Notes: generated by a model from the sequence alone, not told the origin. A stretch of DNA of 64,000 nucleotides from UM-FILTER-40-17 sp032251335 (GCA_032251335.1 JAVVDW010000016.1:1-64000), one strand, 5' to 3'; positions 45,373 through 55,526 are shown, counted from the stretch's first letter. Translations and numbers: made by a program.

Positions 45373-46383
45373 ATGAATCTTATTTTTCATCCGTACGAGT
45401 TGCAACTCAAGCACACTTTCACCATTTCAAGAGAATCACACAACACCCAACCCTCTTTGGTTGTCGAGCTGCAAGTCGACGGCATTTCGGGTTACGGAGA
45501 GGCCACTTCCAATCCGTACTATTACGTTACCATTGATAGCATGCGGCTAGGGTTGGAAAAGATCAAACCCCAATTGCGTGAATGGGCTTTAGGCGCTCCG
45601 GAGCAGTTTTGGCAGACTTTCGAACCTCTTTTAAAAGATAACTACTTTGCCTTGTGCGCTTTGGATATGGCCTACAACGATTGGTATGCCAGAAAAAAGC
45701 AACAAAAACTCTTTGAACTTTGGAAATTGAATACGGACAGCAATCCGCTTACAAACTATACCATTGGTATAGACAGCATCGAGAAAATGATAGCTAAACT
45801 TCGAGAAAAACCTTGGCCAATCTATAAAATCAAACTGGGAACAGAGAACGATTTAGACATCATCCGCGCACTTCGGAATGAAACCGATGCCGTTTTTCGC
45901 GTTGATGCAAATTGTGGATGGACCGCTGCACAAACCATCGAAAACGCCAAAGAACTGAAAAAATTAGGTGTCGAATTTATAGAACAACCCTTGCGAGCAG
46001 ACGATTGGGACGGTGCTAAGAAAGTCTATCAACACAGTGTTTTGCCGATTGTAGCTGATGAAAGTTGCATCGTTGAGGCAGATATTGACAGGTGCCACGG
46101 TTTTTTCCACGGCGTCAACGTAAAATTGACCAAGTGTGGCGGATTGACTCCCGGAAAACGCATGATCGAAAAAGCGAGAAAATTGGGTATGAAAACCATG
46201 GTAGGCTGTATGACGGAATCGAGCGTAGGAATTTCGGCGATTGCGCAGCTGTTGCCTTTGTTAGATTATGTAGATATGGACGGCGCCTTGCTGCTCAAAG
46301 AAGATATTGCCAAGGGGGTTGACATTATACATGGTCAGGTTTTTTACTCAAATATTGCCGGTACCGGCGTAACCCTTTTTTAG
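45373..46383 (+). CDS. Dipeptide epimerase (L-Ala-D/L-Glu epimerase, enolase superfamily)
   Basis: A 336-residue (beta/alpha)8-barrel enzyme with the muconate lactonizing enzyme-like layout: K152-x-K154 (YKIKLG), metal ligands D178, E204 and D229, and K254 (KLTKCGG). This pattern is that of L-Ala-D/L-Glu epimerases, which convert muropeptide-derived L-Ala-D-Glu during peptidoglycan recycling. The exact dipeptide is not decided by sequence. An in-frame ATG at 45352 exists, but the promoter and relatives favour 45373. Four bases precede the PLP enzyme gene. Confidence 0.9.
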   Translation: MNLIFHPYELQLKHTFTISRESHNTQPSLVVELQVDGISGYGEATSNPYYYVTIDSMRLGLEKIKPQLREWALGAPEQFWQTFEPLLKDNYFALCALDMAYNDWYARKKQQKLFELWKLNTDSNPLTNYTIGIDSIEKMIAKLREKPWPIYKIKLGTENDLDIIRALRNETDAVFRVDANCGWTAAQTIENAKELKKLGVEFIEQPLRADDWDGAKKVYQHSVLPIVADESCIVEADIDRCHGFFHGVNVKLTKCGGLTPGKRMIEKARKLGMKTMVGCMTESSVGISAIAQLLPLLDYVDMDGALLLKEDIAKGVDIIHGQVFYSNIAGTGVTLF

Positions 46384-46387
46384 AAAA

Positions 46388-47398
46388 ATGCAGGTCTATC
46401 AATTTCCCGGACGAACCATTTCGGATGGCACTTCCGATTTTCTCTATTTTGGCGGTACTTCCTATTTGGGACTATCTCAAAATCCGGAATTTCTAACCAT
46501 ACTCACCGAAAATTTGCGTCGTTGGGGAGCGTCCTATGGTAGCTCTCGAAATGCCAATGTACAGCTGGCTGTGTACGAAGAAGCTGAGCAAACCCTGAGC
46601 CACTGGGTTGGCAGTGAAGCCGCGGTAACGGTTACGTCCGGAACGCTGGCAGGTTGGATGGCGCTTAAAATTTACGAAAAAACGCATGCTTTTTGTCACA
46701 TCCGAGGAACGCATCCGGCGGTTGTGCAGAGAAACAGCCGTGAAATTACTGAAACCGAATGGGTTGATTTACCTCCGCAAAAATCTATCGTAACCACAGA
46801 TAGTTTTTTATCTAACCGAACTGTTCCCACTAATTTTGAAAGGCTATCCAACATGGCAAGTGCCAAACTCATCGTAGATGACTCGCATGGTTTGGGTTTT
46901 ACAGGGAAGGAAGGCAGTGGCATATATACATCGCTTACTGCCATTCCAGCGGAACAAAAAATTATGGTGGCCTCTTTAGGAAAAGCTATGGGCTTACCCG
47001 GCGGGATTATCTGTGGCAGTAAAAAACTGATTGAAAAAATTAAGAACTCCGAAGAATTTGTCACTGCTTCCGGTATGTTACCGGCCTATTTACAGACGTT
47101 TATAGACGCCCAAAACCTCTACATTTTGCAGCGTCAAAAACTTCAAGAGCTTTTAGATTACTTTGTGACTGAGATGGGCGAAGCACTTTCCTTTTACAAT
47201 TTTTCCGGAAATTATCCGGTTATATATTCCGACAAAGAAGAATTGGCCAATTTTTTATACCAAAAAAAAATTATGATTGTTAACTTTGACTACCCTTCAC
47301 CGGGTAAAAAACTCAACCGGATTGTTTTGTCTGCGCACCACAACGCCGAAGACGTGCGAAAACTCGCAGCTGCTTTAAAAGAATTTGTAAAATTTTAA
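46388..47398 (+). CDS. PLP-dependent alpha-oxoamine synthase-like enzyme
   Basis: A 336-residue fold-type I PLP enzyme related to 8-amino-7-oxononanoate synthase and 2-amino-3-ketobutyrate ligase. The Schiff-base Lys is K199 in VASLGKAMGLPGG, and DDSHG (164-168) holds the Asp and His that contact PLP. At 336 residues it is shorter than BioF (about 380-390). The biotin cluster lies elsewhere, at the window's right end. Its tight linkage to the epimerase suggests a role in cell-wall peptide or amino-acid metabolism, but the substrate is unknown. Confidence 0.8.
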   Translation: MQVYQFPGRTISDGTSDFLYFGGTSYLGLSQNPEFLTILTENLRRWGASYGSSRNANVQLAVYEEAEQTLSHWVGSEAAVTVTSGTLAGWMALKIYEKTHAFCHIRGTHPAVVQRNSREITETEWVDLPPQKSIVTTDSFLSNRTVPTNFERLSNMASAKLIVDDSHGLGFTGKEGSGIYTSLTAIPAEQKIMVASLGKAMGLPGGIICGSKKLIEKIKNSEEFVTASGMLPAYLQTFIDAQNLYILQRQKLQELLDYFVTEMGEALSFYNFSGNYPVIYSDKEELANFLYQKKIMIVNFDYPSPGKKLNRIVLSAHHNAEDVRKLAAALKEFVKF

Positions 47399-47406
47399 AA
47401 AATTAA

Positions 47407-47823
47407 ATGATGTCAATAGAAATCAACACCGTATGGAAAGGAAACATGCAACTCGAATCTGAAAATCCGGGTGGCAAATTTATGATTGACGCCGGTCCGG
47501 ACGACGGCGGAAATGGCGATGGGTTTCGCCCAAAAGCGCTGATGCTCTCTGCATTGGCCGGGTGCTCAGGCCTGGATATTGCCATGCTCATAAAAAAAAT
47601 GAGACTGACTGTTGATGGTTTTGAAATTAAAACCAAAGCAAACCTGACAGACGAGCATCCAAAATACTACGACAAAGTATGGGTGAGCTATCACTTTTAC
47701 GGCAAAGACCTGGACAGAGACAAATTGCAAAAAATTGTAGATCTGTCTGTAGATAAATATTGTGGCGTGATGGAGATGTTTCGAAAATTTGCCGATGTGA
47801 CTATAGAGGTTGTACTTCATTAA
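47407..47823 (+). CDS. OsmC family protein
   Basis: A 138-residue OsmC/Ohr-type protein. The two redox cysteines are C53 (SALAGCSGLD) and C119 (VDKYCGVM), as in peroxide-reducing relatives. Start choice between two adjacent ATG codons (47407 or 47410) cannot be settled. It follows the PLP enzyme by eight bases and precedes recJ by 12, so it may be in the same transcript. Confidence 0.92.
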   Translation: MMSIEINTVWKGNMQLESENPGGKFMIDAGPDDGGNGDGFRPKALMLSALAGCSGLDIAMLIKKMRLTVDGFEIKTKANLTDEHPKYYDKVWVSYHFYGKDLDRDKLQKIVDLSVDKYCGVMEMFRKFADVTIEVVLH

Positions 47824-47835
47824 ATTTTTTACCCC

Positions 47836-49527
47836 ATGCGTTGGAAAATCAATCCATTGCCCGATCAGAAAACAGTCTCGGCGCTTCAAGATGCGTTAAA
47901 AATAGACGCAATCTTAGCTACCTTGTTGGCCCAACGCGGGATTACTGATTTTGCCGAAGCCGAAAAGTTTTTCCGCCCGAGCAGCCAACACCTGCACGAC
48001 CCTTTTTTGATGAAGGATATGCAAAAAGCTGTCAAAAGAATTTCAACTGCCTTAGAAAAGGGAGAGCGCATACTCGTTTACGGTGACTATGATGTGGACG
48101 GCACCACCTCGGTAGCTTTAATGGCATCTTATCTGAGTCATTACACTACAAATCTCAGCACCTACATTCCCGACCGGTATCAGGAAGGTTATGGCGTTTC
48201 TTTTGAAGGAATTGACTTTGCGCACAACAACGATTTTAGTTTGATCATTGCCTTGGATTGTGGCATCAAAGCCGTTGACAAAGTGGCTTATGCCCTAGAA
48301 AAGGGCATCGATTTTATCATTTGTGACCACCACACACCAGGCGAACAAGTTCCGGATGCTTACGCCATTTTAAACCCGAAACAAAAAGATTGTTCTTATC
48401 CCTACAAAGAGCTTTGCGGATGTGGGGTCGGGTTCAAACTAATTCAGGCTTTTCACCTACACAAGAAGCATGCGTTTGAAAGTTTAATACCCTATTTGGA
48501 TTTGGTGGCAGTAGCTATTGGCGCCGATATTGTGCCCATGACAGGTGAAAATCGGGTGTTGATGCACTTGGGATTGTCTGTCCTCAACACCAAGCCCCGG
48601 TCCGGTTTACAAGAAATTTTAGCGCAGCTCAAAAAGAAAACCTTCGACGTTTATGATGTAGTTTTTGTGATTGCACCGCGCATCAATGCGGCCGGACGTA
48701 TGAAACACGGTTCTTATGCGGTCCAACTCTTGATGGAAAATGATACGGACCAGGCAAAACAACAATGTGCCGTAATTGAAACCTACAACAAAGACCGTAA
48801 AGAAACCGATGCCAGCATCACCGAAGAAGCCCTGCTACAGGTTGAAAAAAACGGTGAAACCCAACACAAAACCACGGTTGTGTATCAGGAAAATTGGCAC
48901 AAAGGCGTGATTGGCATAGTGGCGTCTCGGCTCACCGAACATTATTATCGCCCAACGGTTGTCTTCACCAAAAGTGGAGAGAAACTGGCCGCCTCGGCGC
49001 GTTCCGTAAGCGGTTTTGACCTTTATGAAGCCTTGGAATGCTGTGCGGAACACATCGAACAATTTGGTGGCCACAAATACGCCGCCGGGTTGACCCTACT
49101 TCCGGAAAAATATCAAGCTTTTAAAGAGACTTTTGAAAAAGTAGTCACTGAAAGCATTCCGCCCGAATTGTTGGAACCTTCCCTTAAAATTGATTTAGAA
49201 ATTGCTCTTGGTGACATCAGCGAAAAATTTTATCGCATACTTCAACAAATGGCGCCTTTTGGGCCGGGCAATATGTCGCCGGTATTTGTTGCAAGGCAAG
49301 TGCGCGACACCGGCTACGCCAAAGCCATTGGTAAAGAAAGTGATCACTTGAGGGTGACGCTGACACAAAACGGCTCTGCGCCCATAGCCGGCGTCGGTTT
49401 TGGCTTTGGTCATTTGGCGGAGCAAATAAAGCATCGGGCATTTGACGTGGTCTTTAGCTTGGACAAAAACGTTTGGAACGGTCAGGAAAGTTTGCAATTG
49501 AAAATCAAAGACATTCGGGTAGTTTAA
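47836..49527 (+). CDS. recJ: Single-stranded-DNA-specific exonuclease RecJ
   Basis: A 563-residue 5'-3' ssDNA exonuclease used in recombination and mismatch repair. Catalytic DHH-family motifs: D84-Y-D86-V-D88 (GDYDVDGTTS), CDHH near 163-166, and the GGHKYAAG block of DHHA1. A C-terminal OB domain follows. Full length for the family. Twelve bases separate it from the osmC gene. Confidence 0.97.
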   Translation: MRWKINPLPDQKTVSALQDALKIDAILATLLAQRGITDFAEAEKFFRPSSQHLHDPFLMKDMQKAVKRISTALEKGERILVYGDYDVDGTTSVALMASYLSHYTTNLSTYIPDRYQEGYGVSFEGIDFAHNNDFSLIIALDCGIKAVDKVAYALEKGIDFIICDHHTPGEQVPDAYAILNPKQKDCSYPYKELCGCGVGFKLIQAFHLHKKHAFESLIPYLDLVAVAIGADIVPMTGENRVLMHLGLSVLNTKPRSGLQEILAQLKKKTFDVYDVVFVIAPRINAAGRMKHGSYAVQLLMENDTDQAKQQCAVIETYNKDRKETDASITEEALLQVEKNGETQHKTTVVYQENWHKGVIGIVASRLTEHYYRPTVVFTKSGEKLAASARSVSGFDLYEALECCAEHIEQFGGHKYAAGLTLLPEKYQAFKETFEKVVTESIPPELLEPSLKIDLEIALGDISEKFYRILQQMAPFGPGNMSPVFVARQVRDTGYAKAIGKESDHLRVTLTQNGSAPIAGVGFGFGHLAEQIKHRAFDVVFSLDKNVWNGQESLQLKIKDIRVV

Positions 49528-49536
49528 GTAAATGCG

Positions 49537-50001
49537 TTACTTCCAAGTGCTGCTTTTCATGTTTAAAGCCGCTTTTAAAACATCGCGCCGACTGATTTGG
49601 CCAATCATTTTGCCGTCTTCCATCACCGGAAATCGCTTGCGTTTGGTTTTGAAAAAAATTGCCGCTGCATCAAAAATAGAAGTCTCCGACGGCAAAGTAT
49701 CCACTTTTGTCACCATATATTGCGACACTTTTTGGTCGCCCATAGGCATGTTGTAATAGCGACTTTCTGAGATTTGTTTCATACAATCGCCCTCAGAAAT
49801 CATACCTACCAAATCTCCGTTTTCGTCCACTACCGGTCCGCCGGATATTTTGTGATTTATGAGTGTTTCCATCACTTGTAGTATGGAATCTTCGGGTTTG
49901 AAGGTGATTAAATTTCTCGACATAAAATCTGTCACTTTAAGCTGCGAAGCTTCGTTTTTTTGCGGGGTCGCTGTTGCGCCCTGAAAACTCTTGATTCCCA
50001 T
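49537..50001 (-). CDS. Protein with paired CBS domains
   Basis: A 154-residue protein consisting of two CBS repeats, about 22-80 (VTDFMSRNLITFKPEDSILQ) and 90-150 (VSQYMVTKVDTLPSETSIFD). Each repeat has the usual GD and hydrophobic pattern. It would bind an adenine nucleotide as a sensor. No partner is fused. It is tail to tail with recJ (9 bases apart). Confidence 0.9.
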   Translation of the reverse strand: MGIKSFQGATATPQKNEASQLKVTDFMSRNLITFKPEDSILQVMETLINHKISGGPVVDENGDLVGMISEGDCMKQISESRYYNMPMGDQKVSQYMVTKVDTLPSETSIFDAAAIFFKTKRKRFPVMEDGKMIGQISRRDVLKAALNMKSSTWK

Positions 50002-50263
50002 GTTCGTTAGTTTTTAGTTTCTAAATTGATGATAGATTGGCATTTAAAGTTACAAAAAATTATCAATTAACCGTTTTCAAATGTAACTTTTTGTAAATTC
50101 GTCAACTGATGCAGCCTTTTTCCTCATTTTGATAAAATGCCAATAACAGCTGCATCAATCAAATCGATATGATAAAAAAGTCAATGTATTTCTGTGCTGA
50201 GTGCAGCCAAAGTATGACCTATAAAACACTTGTATTGAGCGATGTAGAAATAATAATAAACCT
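50002..50263. other. Divergent intergenic region with inverted repeats
   Basis: 262 bases between the CBS gene and the M28 gene. It contains TGATGCAGC (50107-50115) and its inverse GCTGCATCA (50149-50157), and AAAGTTAC (50046-50053) with GTAACTTT (50082-50089). A 32-codon ATG frame (50169-50267) overlaps the M28 start by ATGA and could be a leader peptide. Confidence 0.4.
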
Positions 50264-52555
50264 ATGAAAAAATATCACGCCGTCTTTTCCATTCTCATCA
50301 TTTTTTTAAGCATACTGTGGGCATTTAAGGATTTGATGCCTGTATATCACGCAAATGAAAACATCCCTGTAAACGAATTTTCAGTTGATAAGGCCATGAA
50401 ACATGTGGTTAATATATCTGAAAAACCGCATTTTGTAGGGTCGGCCGCACACGACGACGTAAGGCAATACATACTGGCTGAATTGGAAAAATTAGGATTC
50501 AAGCCTGAAGTGCAACAAGGTTTTGTACTGAGCGAATGGTCTAGTTTGACCAAGGCAAAAAACATCTTGGCTCGCAAAAAAGGGTCTCGCGGCACCGGCA
50601 AAGCGTTGATGTTACTCACACACTACGACAGCAACCCGCACTCATCATTGGGTGCATCGGATGCCGGAAGCGGTGTTGCCGTCATACTTGAAAGTTTACG
50701 GGCTTTTTTGTCGGAAAATGAGACTTTCAAAAACGATATCATCGTGCTGATTTCTGACGCTGAAGAACTCGGATTGAACGGGGCGCATCTGTTTGTAAAA
50801 AAACATCCTTGGGCTAAAGAAGTGGGTTTGGTTTTGAATTTTGAAGCGCGCGGCAGTGGCGGTCCCGGTTATATGTTGATAGAAACCAACGGAGGCAACC
50901 AACAATTGATAAAGCATTTTGACGAGGCCGATCCAAAATTTCCGGTGGCCAATTCACTGGCCTACAGCATCTATAAAATGCTGCCCAACGATACAGACTT
51001 GACCGTTTTTAGAGAAGTTGGCGATATTGAGGGTTTCAATTTTGCCTTTATAGACGATCATTTTGACTATCATACCGTGTTGGACAGCGCCGAAAATCTC
51101 AATCCGGAAACCTTGGCACATCAGGGAAGTTATCTCACCGCGCTTTTGCCCTATTTTATCAATGCTGATTTGTCTCAAATGAAAAGTGAGAAAGATGACA
51201 TCTACTTTAACACGCCCGTTGGGTTTTTCCATTATCCTTTTACTTGGAACGGGCCGCTTGCCGTTTTGGGCGCAATTCTGTTTTTCTTGCTTGTTTTTCT
51301 GGGGTTAAAAACGGGAAAGTTGGAAATTAGAGAAATGGGGAAAGGTTTTGGCAGGGCTTTGTTGTTTCTTGTTGTTTTGGCATTGGTCGGGTTTTACGGC
51401 TGGAAAATCATTTTGTGGCTTTATCCGGATTACAAAGAAATTTTACACGGTTTTACGTACAACGGCCATTACTATATTGCCGCTTTTGTGAGTTTGGTGC
51501 TCTATATTTCATTTTCTTTTTACCGCAAACACGTAACCCCTTCGCAATGGGTGGCGCCTTATTTTATCTGGCTTATCTTGTGTATCGCCATGGTGTTTAA
51601 ACTTCCGGGTGCGGCATTTTTTATCGTTCCGTTTTTGTTTAGTTTGTTGGGATTCTGGCATGTGCTGAACAACCACACACCCAATTTGATTTTCCTTTCC
51701 ATTTTGAACGTGCCGGCACTGTTTATTTTTACCCCCTTACTACAAATGTTGCCCGTAGGACTTGGTTTAAAAATGTTGGTTGCCTCTGTGGTATTGACAG
51801 GGTTGATTTTTGTTTTGATGCTGCCGTATTGGGTACATTTTACGCAGTCTTCAAAACTTAGGTGGTTGTCTTTTTTGGCGACCATTGCTTTTCTGATTGT
51901 AGCACATACACAATCCGGTTTTTCCGCGGAAAAACCGCGACCCAACAGCTTGGTCTATGTGTTGGATGCCGATGCCCAAAAAGCTGTTTGGGCCTCTTAT
52001 GATTACAAACCCGACAAATGGACTTCGGCTTACATTCAAAAAGAACAAGAAGACGCCAAGCTCGCAGATGTGATTTTGCCTAGCAAATACGGCACGGCTT
52101 TTAAATGGATTTCACCGGCACCCACCAAGCAAATTCCGGCAGGAAGCGCCATCGTAGAAAACGACACCCTTGTGGATAACCAACGGATTTTACATCTTTG
52201 CTTGACCTCAAAACGAAAGTTGCACCGCATCAATTTGATGGGGGGAAAAGAAGCAAAAGTGTTGGGTTTAAAAATTAACGGCGAGACTTTTAATTTTGAC
52301 AACCAGGCGGATTCTGAGGGCGTGATTGATTTGTCGGGAAAAGTATTTTTGAACTATTTTGTGGTGGACGATGCACCTTTGGAAATAGAATGGATCATGC
52401 CGGCAAATGCAACTCTGGATTTGACTGTTTTTGAAGCTTCTTTTGATTTGTTGCAACATGAGCTCTTTACCATTCCGGAAAGGCCTGCAGATATGATTCC
52501 GAAGGGTTTTGTGCTTAATGATGCCATAGTGGTGAAAAAAAATCTGTCGTTTTGA
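50264..52555 (+). CDS. M28 family zinc metallopeptidase with polytopic membrane domain
   Basis: A 763-residue membrane protein. An N-terminal anchor (about 7-22) is followed by an M28 aminopeptidase domain (about 60-300) with co-catalytic zinc residues H120-x-D122 (THYDS), D133 (ASDAGSG), E167-E168 (SDAEELG) and E194 (FEARG). About eight hydrophobic segments follow (about 325-560), then a soluble C-terminal domain. Active site and TM arrangement resemble the ER metallopeptidase ERMP1-like group. Substrate unknown. TTGA overlap with the next gene suggests coupling. Confidence 0.9.
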   Translation: MKKYHAVFSILIIFLSILWAFKDLMPVYHANENIPVNEFSVDKAMKHVVNISEKPHFVGSAAHDDVRQYILAELEKLGFKPEVQQGFVLSEWSSLTKAKNILARKKGSRGTGKALMLLTHYDSNPHSSLGASDAGSGVAVILESLRAFLSENETFKNDIIVLISDAEELGLNGAHLFVKKHPWAKEVGLVLNFEARGSGGPGYMLIETNGGNQQLIKHFDEADPKFPVANSLAYSIYKMLPNDTDLTVFREVGDIEGFNFAFIDDHFDYHTVLDSAENLNPETLAHQGSYLTALLPYFINADLSQMKSEKDDIYFNTPVGFFHYPFTWNGPLAVLGAILFFLLVFLGLKTGKLEIREMGKGFGRALLFLVVLALVGFYGWKIILWLYPDYKEILHGFTYNGHYYIAAFVSLVLYISFSFYRKHVTPSQWVAPYFIWLILCIAMVFKLPGAAFFIVPFLFSLLGFWHVLNNHTPNLIFLSILNVPALFIFTPLLQMLPVGLGLKMLVASVVLTGLIFVLMLPYWVHFTQSSKLRWLSFLATIAFLIVAHTQSGFSAEKPRPNSLVYVLDADAQKAVWASYDYKPDKWTSAYIQKEQEDAKLADVILPSKYGTAFKWISPAPTKQIPAGSAIVENDTLVDNQRILHLCLTSKRKLHRINLMGGKEAKVLGLKINGETFNFDNQADSEGVIDLSGKVFLNYFVVDDAPLEIEWIMPANATLDLTVFEASFDLLQHELFTIPERPADMIPKGFVLNDAIVVKKNLSF

Positions 52556-53355
52556 GCAAAACTATTTCAATACTAGGCTGCGGATGGTTGGGTTTGCCAT
52601 TGGCCAAATCATTTGTCGAAAAACAGTTTTCGGTAAAAGGCTCTACCACTTCACCTGAAAAAGCAGCTTTGCTCAAGGTACATCAAATAGCGCCTTATGT
52701 GATCAAACTTCACGAAAACGGCATAGAAGGTGAGGTTACTGATTTTTTAAAAAGTTCTATTCTGGTTATCGATATTCCACCCGGACTTAGAAGTCATGCT
52801 CAAGAAAACTTTGTAAACAAAATAGCGCATCTGAAAACGGCCTTAGAAACTTCTGATGTGGCACACGTTATTTTTATCAGTTCTACATCTGTTTTTGGCG
52901 ATTACCAAGGAACTGTAGACGAAGCAAGCGTTGCAAAATCTGAGTCTGAATCGGGCAGACAACTCAGGGCTTGTGAGCAAAGCTTGCTAGAAAGTAAAAA
53001 GTACAAAACTACTGTGATTCGGTTTGGTGGTCTTGTGGGACCGGATCGGCATCCGGTGGTTTACCTCAGCGGGCGTAAAAACTTGCCTAATGGCAATGCA
53101 CACATCAACTTTATTCACCTGGTAGATTGCATCGGATTGATACATCACGTGGTGGAGAACAATATTTATGGTATTGTTCACGGTGTGGCACCCAAACATC
53201 CCCAAAAAGCAGCTTATTATCAAAAACAAGCAGCCGAACGCCATATTCCAAAGCCGGAATTTGACAAAAATACGATAGATAGAGATTATAAAAAAGTGGT
53301 GTCTTGTGTGTTAAATAGGGAACCTGTGTATAAATTTCAGCACCTTTTTTATTGA
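52552..53355 (+). CDS. NAD(P)-binding epimerase-like protein
   Basis: A 267-residue Rossmann-fold protein of the extended SDR/epimerase type. GCGWLGLPLA (9-18) is the nucleotide loop, and the catalytic Tyr-x3-Lys is not obvious. Start is a TTG at 52552 that overlaps the previous stop (TTGA), giving MSKTISILGCGWLG; no ATG is usable nearby. Relatives such as YeeZ are uncharacterised. It overlaps convergent rnr by seven bases. Confidence 0.8.
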   Translation: MSKTISILGCGWLGLPLAKSFVEKQFSVKGSTTSPEKAALLKVHQIAPYVIKLHENGIEGEVTDFLKSSILVIDIPPGLRSHAQENFVNKIAHLKTALETSDVAHVIFISSTSVFGDYQGTVDEASVAKSESESGRQLRACEQSLLESKKYKTTVIRFGGLVGPDRHPVVYLSGRKNLPNGNAHINFIHLVDCIGLIHHVVENNIYGIVHGVAPKHPQKAAYYQKQAAERHIPKPEFDKNTIDRDYKKVVSCVLNREPVYKFQHLFY

Positions 53356-55526
53356 GTTTTTTCGTATTTCCCAATCAGGTGAAAATCTAAGTGTTTTTTA
53401 ACCAGATCTGCGTTTTTAACAGTGACCACGACTTCATCACCTAATTGGTATTTGTTTTTGGTGACTGAACCGATGAGTGCGTATTCTTTGTCATCAAACT
53501 GGTAATAATCGTCTTTAATGTCACGTATGCGCACCATGCCTTCACATTTATTTTCTATAATTTCAACATAAATTCCCCATTCTGTGACACCGGATATCAC
53601 GCCCACAAATTCGTTGTCTTTGTGGTCTTGCATGAATTTTACTTGCATGTATTTGATAGAGTCGCGCTCAGCTTGCGAGGCCAAACCTTCCATATCGGAT
53701 GAATGTTTGCATTTCTCTTCAAAATCTGTTTCAGAAGCCGATTGGCCACCGGAAAGATAGTGTTGTAATAGCCTGTGAACCATCACATCCGGATATCTGC
53801 GGATGGGTGATGTAAAATGGGTGTAATAATCAAAAGCCAAGCCGTAATGACCGATGTTTTCTGTGGTGTAAATCGCTTTGCTCATGCTGCGAATGGCGAG
53901 TGTATCTACCAGGTTTTGTTCTTTTTTTCCATTGACGTCGGTCAGTAATTTATTGAGTGAGCTAGAGATGGTTTGCTTACTTTTGAGGTTAAGTGAATGT
54001 CCGAATCTGCCAATGATGTATTGAAGATTTTCCAATTTTTCCAAATCGGGTTCGTCGTGTACGCGATAGACAAATGTTTTTTTAGGTGTTTGTTTTCCTA
54101 TGAATTCGGCCACTTTTCGGTTGGCCAACAACATAAATTCTTCGATGAGGTGGTTGGCATCTTTTGATATTTTAAAATAAACTCCTGTGGGATTGTGGGT
54201 TTCGTCTAGATGAAATTTTACTTCTACTTTGTCGAAAGAAATGGCTCCGGCGCTCATGCGTTTGCGACGCATGATTTTGGATAAATTATTTAAAGTGAGT
54301 ACAGCATTCACTATGTCGCTTGAAACCTCGTAGGCAGCTCCTGTAAGCGAAATATCTTCGGATATAAGGTTTTTTTCTGTTTCTATAATTTGCTGGGCTT
54401 CTTCGTAAGCAAATCTCTGATCAGAAACCGTTACGGTGCGTCCGAACCATTGTTTGTGCACTTGGGCTTTATCATCTATTTCAAACACAGCCGAAAAGGT
54501 GTATTTTTCTTCATGTGGACGAAGTGAACACACATTGTTGGATAGTATTTCGGGGAGCATGGGCACCACGCGGTCAACCAAATAAACCGAAGTAGCGCGG
54601 CTGAAAGCCTCTTCGTCGAGTTTGGTGTTTTCTTTGAGATAATGTGATACGTCGGCGATGTGAATCCCTATTTCGTAGTTTCCGTTGGCTAGTTTTTCAA
54701 AAGAAAGTGCATCGTCAAAATCTTTAGCATCTTTTGGGTCAATGGTGAAGGTAAGGGTTGCACGCATGTCTCTGCGCTTGGCTATTTCTTCGGGTCTAAT
54801 TTCTAAGTCGAGTTGTGCAGCTGCTTGCTCAATTTCGGGTTCAAAAGCATAAGGCAATCCATAATCGGCAAGTATGGAATGTATTTCTGTACTGTGGTCT
54901 CCTGGTTTTCCCAATACACTGGTGATACTTCCAAATGGAGAATCTGCTTTTTCCGGCCAATCTTCCATAGAAACTACCACTTTGTCGCCGTTTTGGGCGC
55001 CGTTAATTTTACTGATGGGTACAAAAATATCGGTGTACATCCGAATGTCTGAACAAACTACGAAACCAAAATTTTTCTGCAGGTTTAAAACGCCTACAAA
55101 TTCTGTTTTTTTGCGTTTGAGTACTTTTATGACTTCTCCTTCTATTTTTTTGTTCTTTCTCCTTCTATAGACGTAAATTTCTACCTGATCGCCGTGCAAA
55201 GCTTTATTCATATTGAAAGGCGGTACAAAAACGTCGTCTTCCCAATCTTCAATAATCACATAACCACCGCCGCGGGTAGAAACGTCCATAGTACCGATAA
55301 CAGTGTCTTTTCTGGCAATGGTTTTGTATTTGCCGCGACTTTCTTCTTGTATGATACCCAAGGCGACCAGCTCTACCAAAGCTTTGGTAATATGGTTTCG
55401 GCTGTTGGCATCCGTCATTTCTAATCGGGCTGCAACTTGTTTATAATTAAAGCTTTGGTTTGGATCCTGCTTTAATATTTTTTCAATTTTATGGGTGAGG
55501 TTTTTAAAATGGGTGTTTTTCTTCAT
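53349..55526 (-). CDS. rnr: Ribonuclease R
   Basis: A 725-residue 3'-5' exoribonuclease of the RNB family. From N to C: an N-terminal helix-turn-helix-like region, two cold-shock OB domains, the RNB catalytic domain (DAKDFDDALS near residue 280 holds the metal Asp residues; SAGAISFD, RRYPDVMVHRLL) and a C-terminal S1 domain. An in-frame ATG at 55556 exists, but a -7-like element at 55566-55573 favours the ATG at 55526. It faces rpiB across the A+T-rich gap. Confidence 0.96.
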   Translation of the reverse strand: MKKNTHFKNLTHKIEKILKQDPNQSFNYKQVAARLEMTDANSRNHITKALVELVALGIIQEESRGKYKTIARKDTVIGTMDVSTRGGGYVIIEDWEDDVFVPPFNMNKALHGDQVEIYVYRRRKNKKIEGEVIKVLKRKKTEFVGVLNLQKNFGFVVCSDIRMYTDIFVPISKINGAQNGDKVVVSMEDWPEKADSPFGSITSVLGKPGDHSTEIHSILADYGLPYAFEPEIEQAAAQLDLEIRPEEIAKRRDMRATLTFTIDPKDAKDFDDALSFEKLANGNYEIGIHIADVSHYLKENTKLDEEAFSRATSVYLVDRVVPMLPEILSNNVCSLRPHEEKYTFSAVFEIDDKAQVHKQWFGRTVTVSDQRFAYEEAQQIIETEKNLISEDISLTGAAYEVSSDIVNAVLTLNNLSKIMRRKRMSAGAISFDKVEVKFHLDETHNPTGVYFKISKDANHLIEEFMLLANRKVAEFIGKQTPKKTFVYRVHDEPDLEKLENLQYIIGRFGHSLNLKSKQTISSSLNKLLTDVNGKKEQNLVDTLAIRSMSKAIYTTENIGHYGLAFDYYTHFTSPIRRYPDVMVHRLLQHYLSGGQSASETDFEEKCKHSSDMEGLASQAERDSIKYMQVKFMQDHKDNEFVGVISGVTEWGIYVEIIENKCEGMVRIRDIKDDYYQFDDKEYALIGSVTKNKYQLGDEVVVTVKNADLVKKHLDFHLIGKYEKTQ

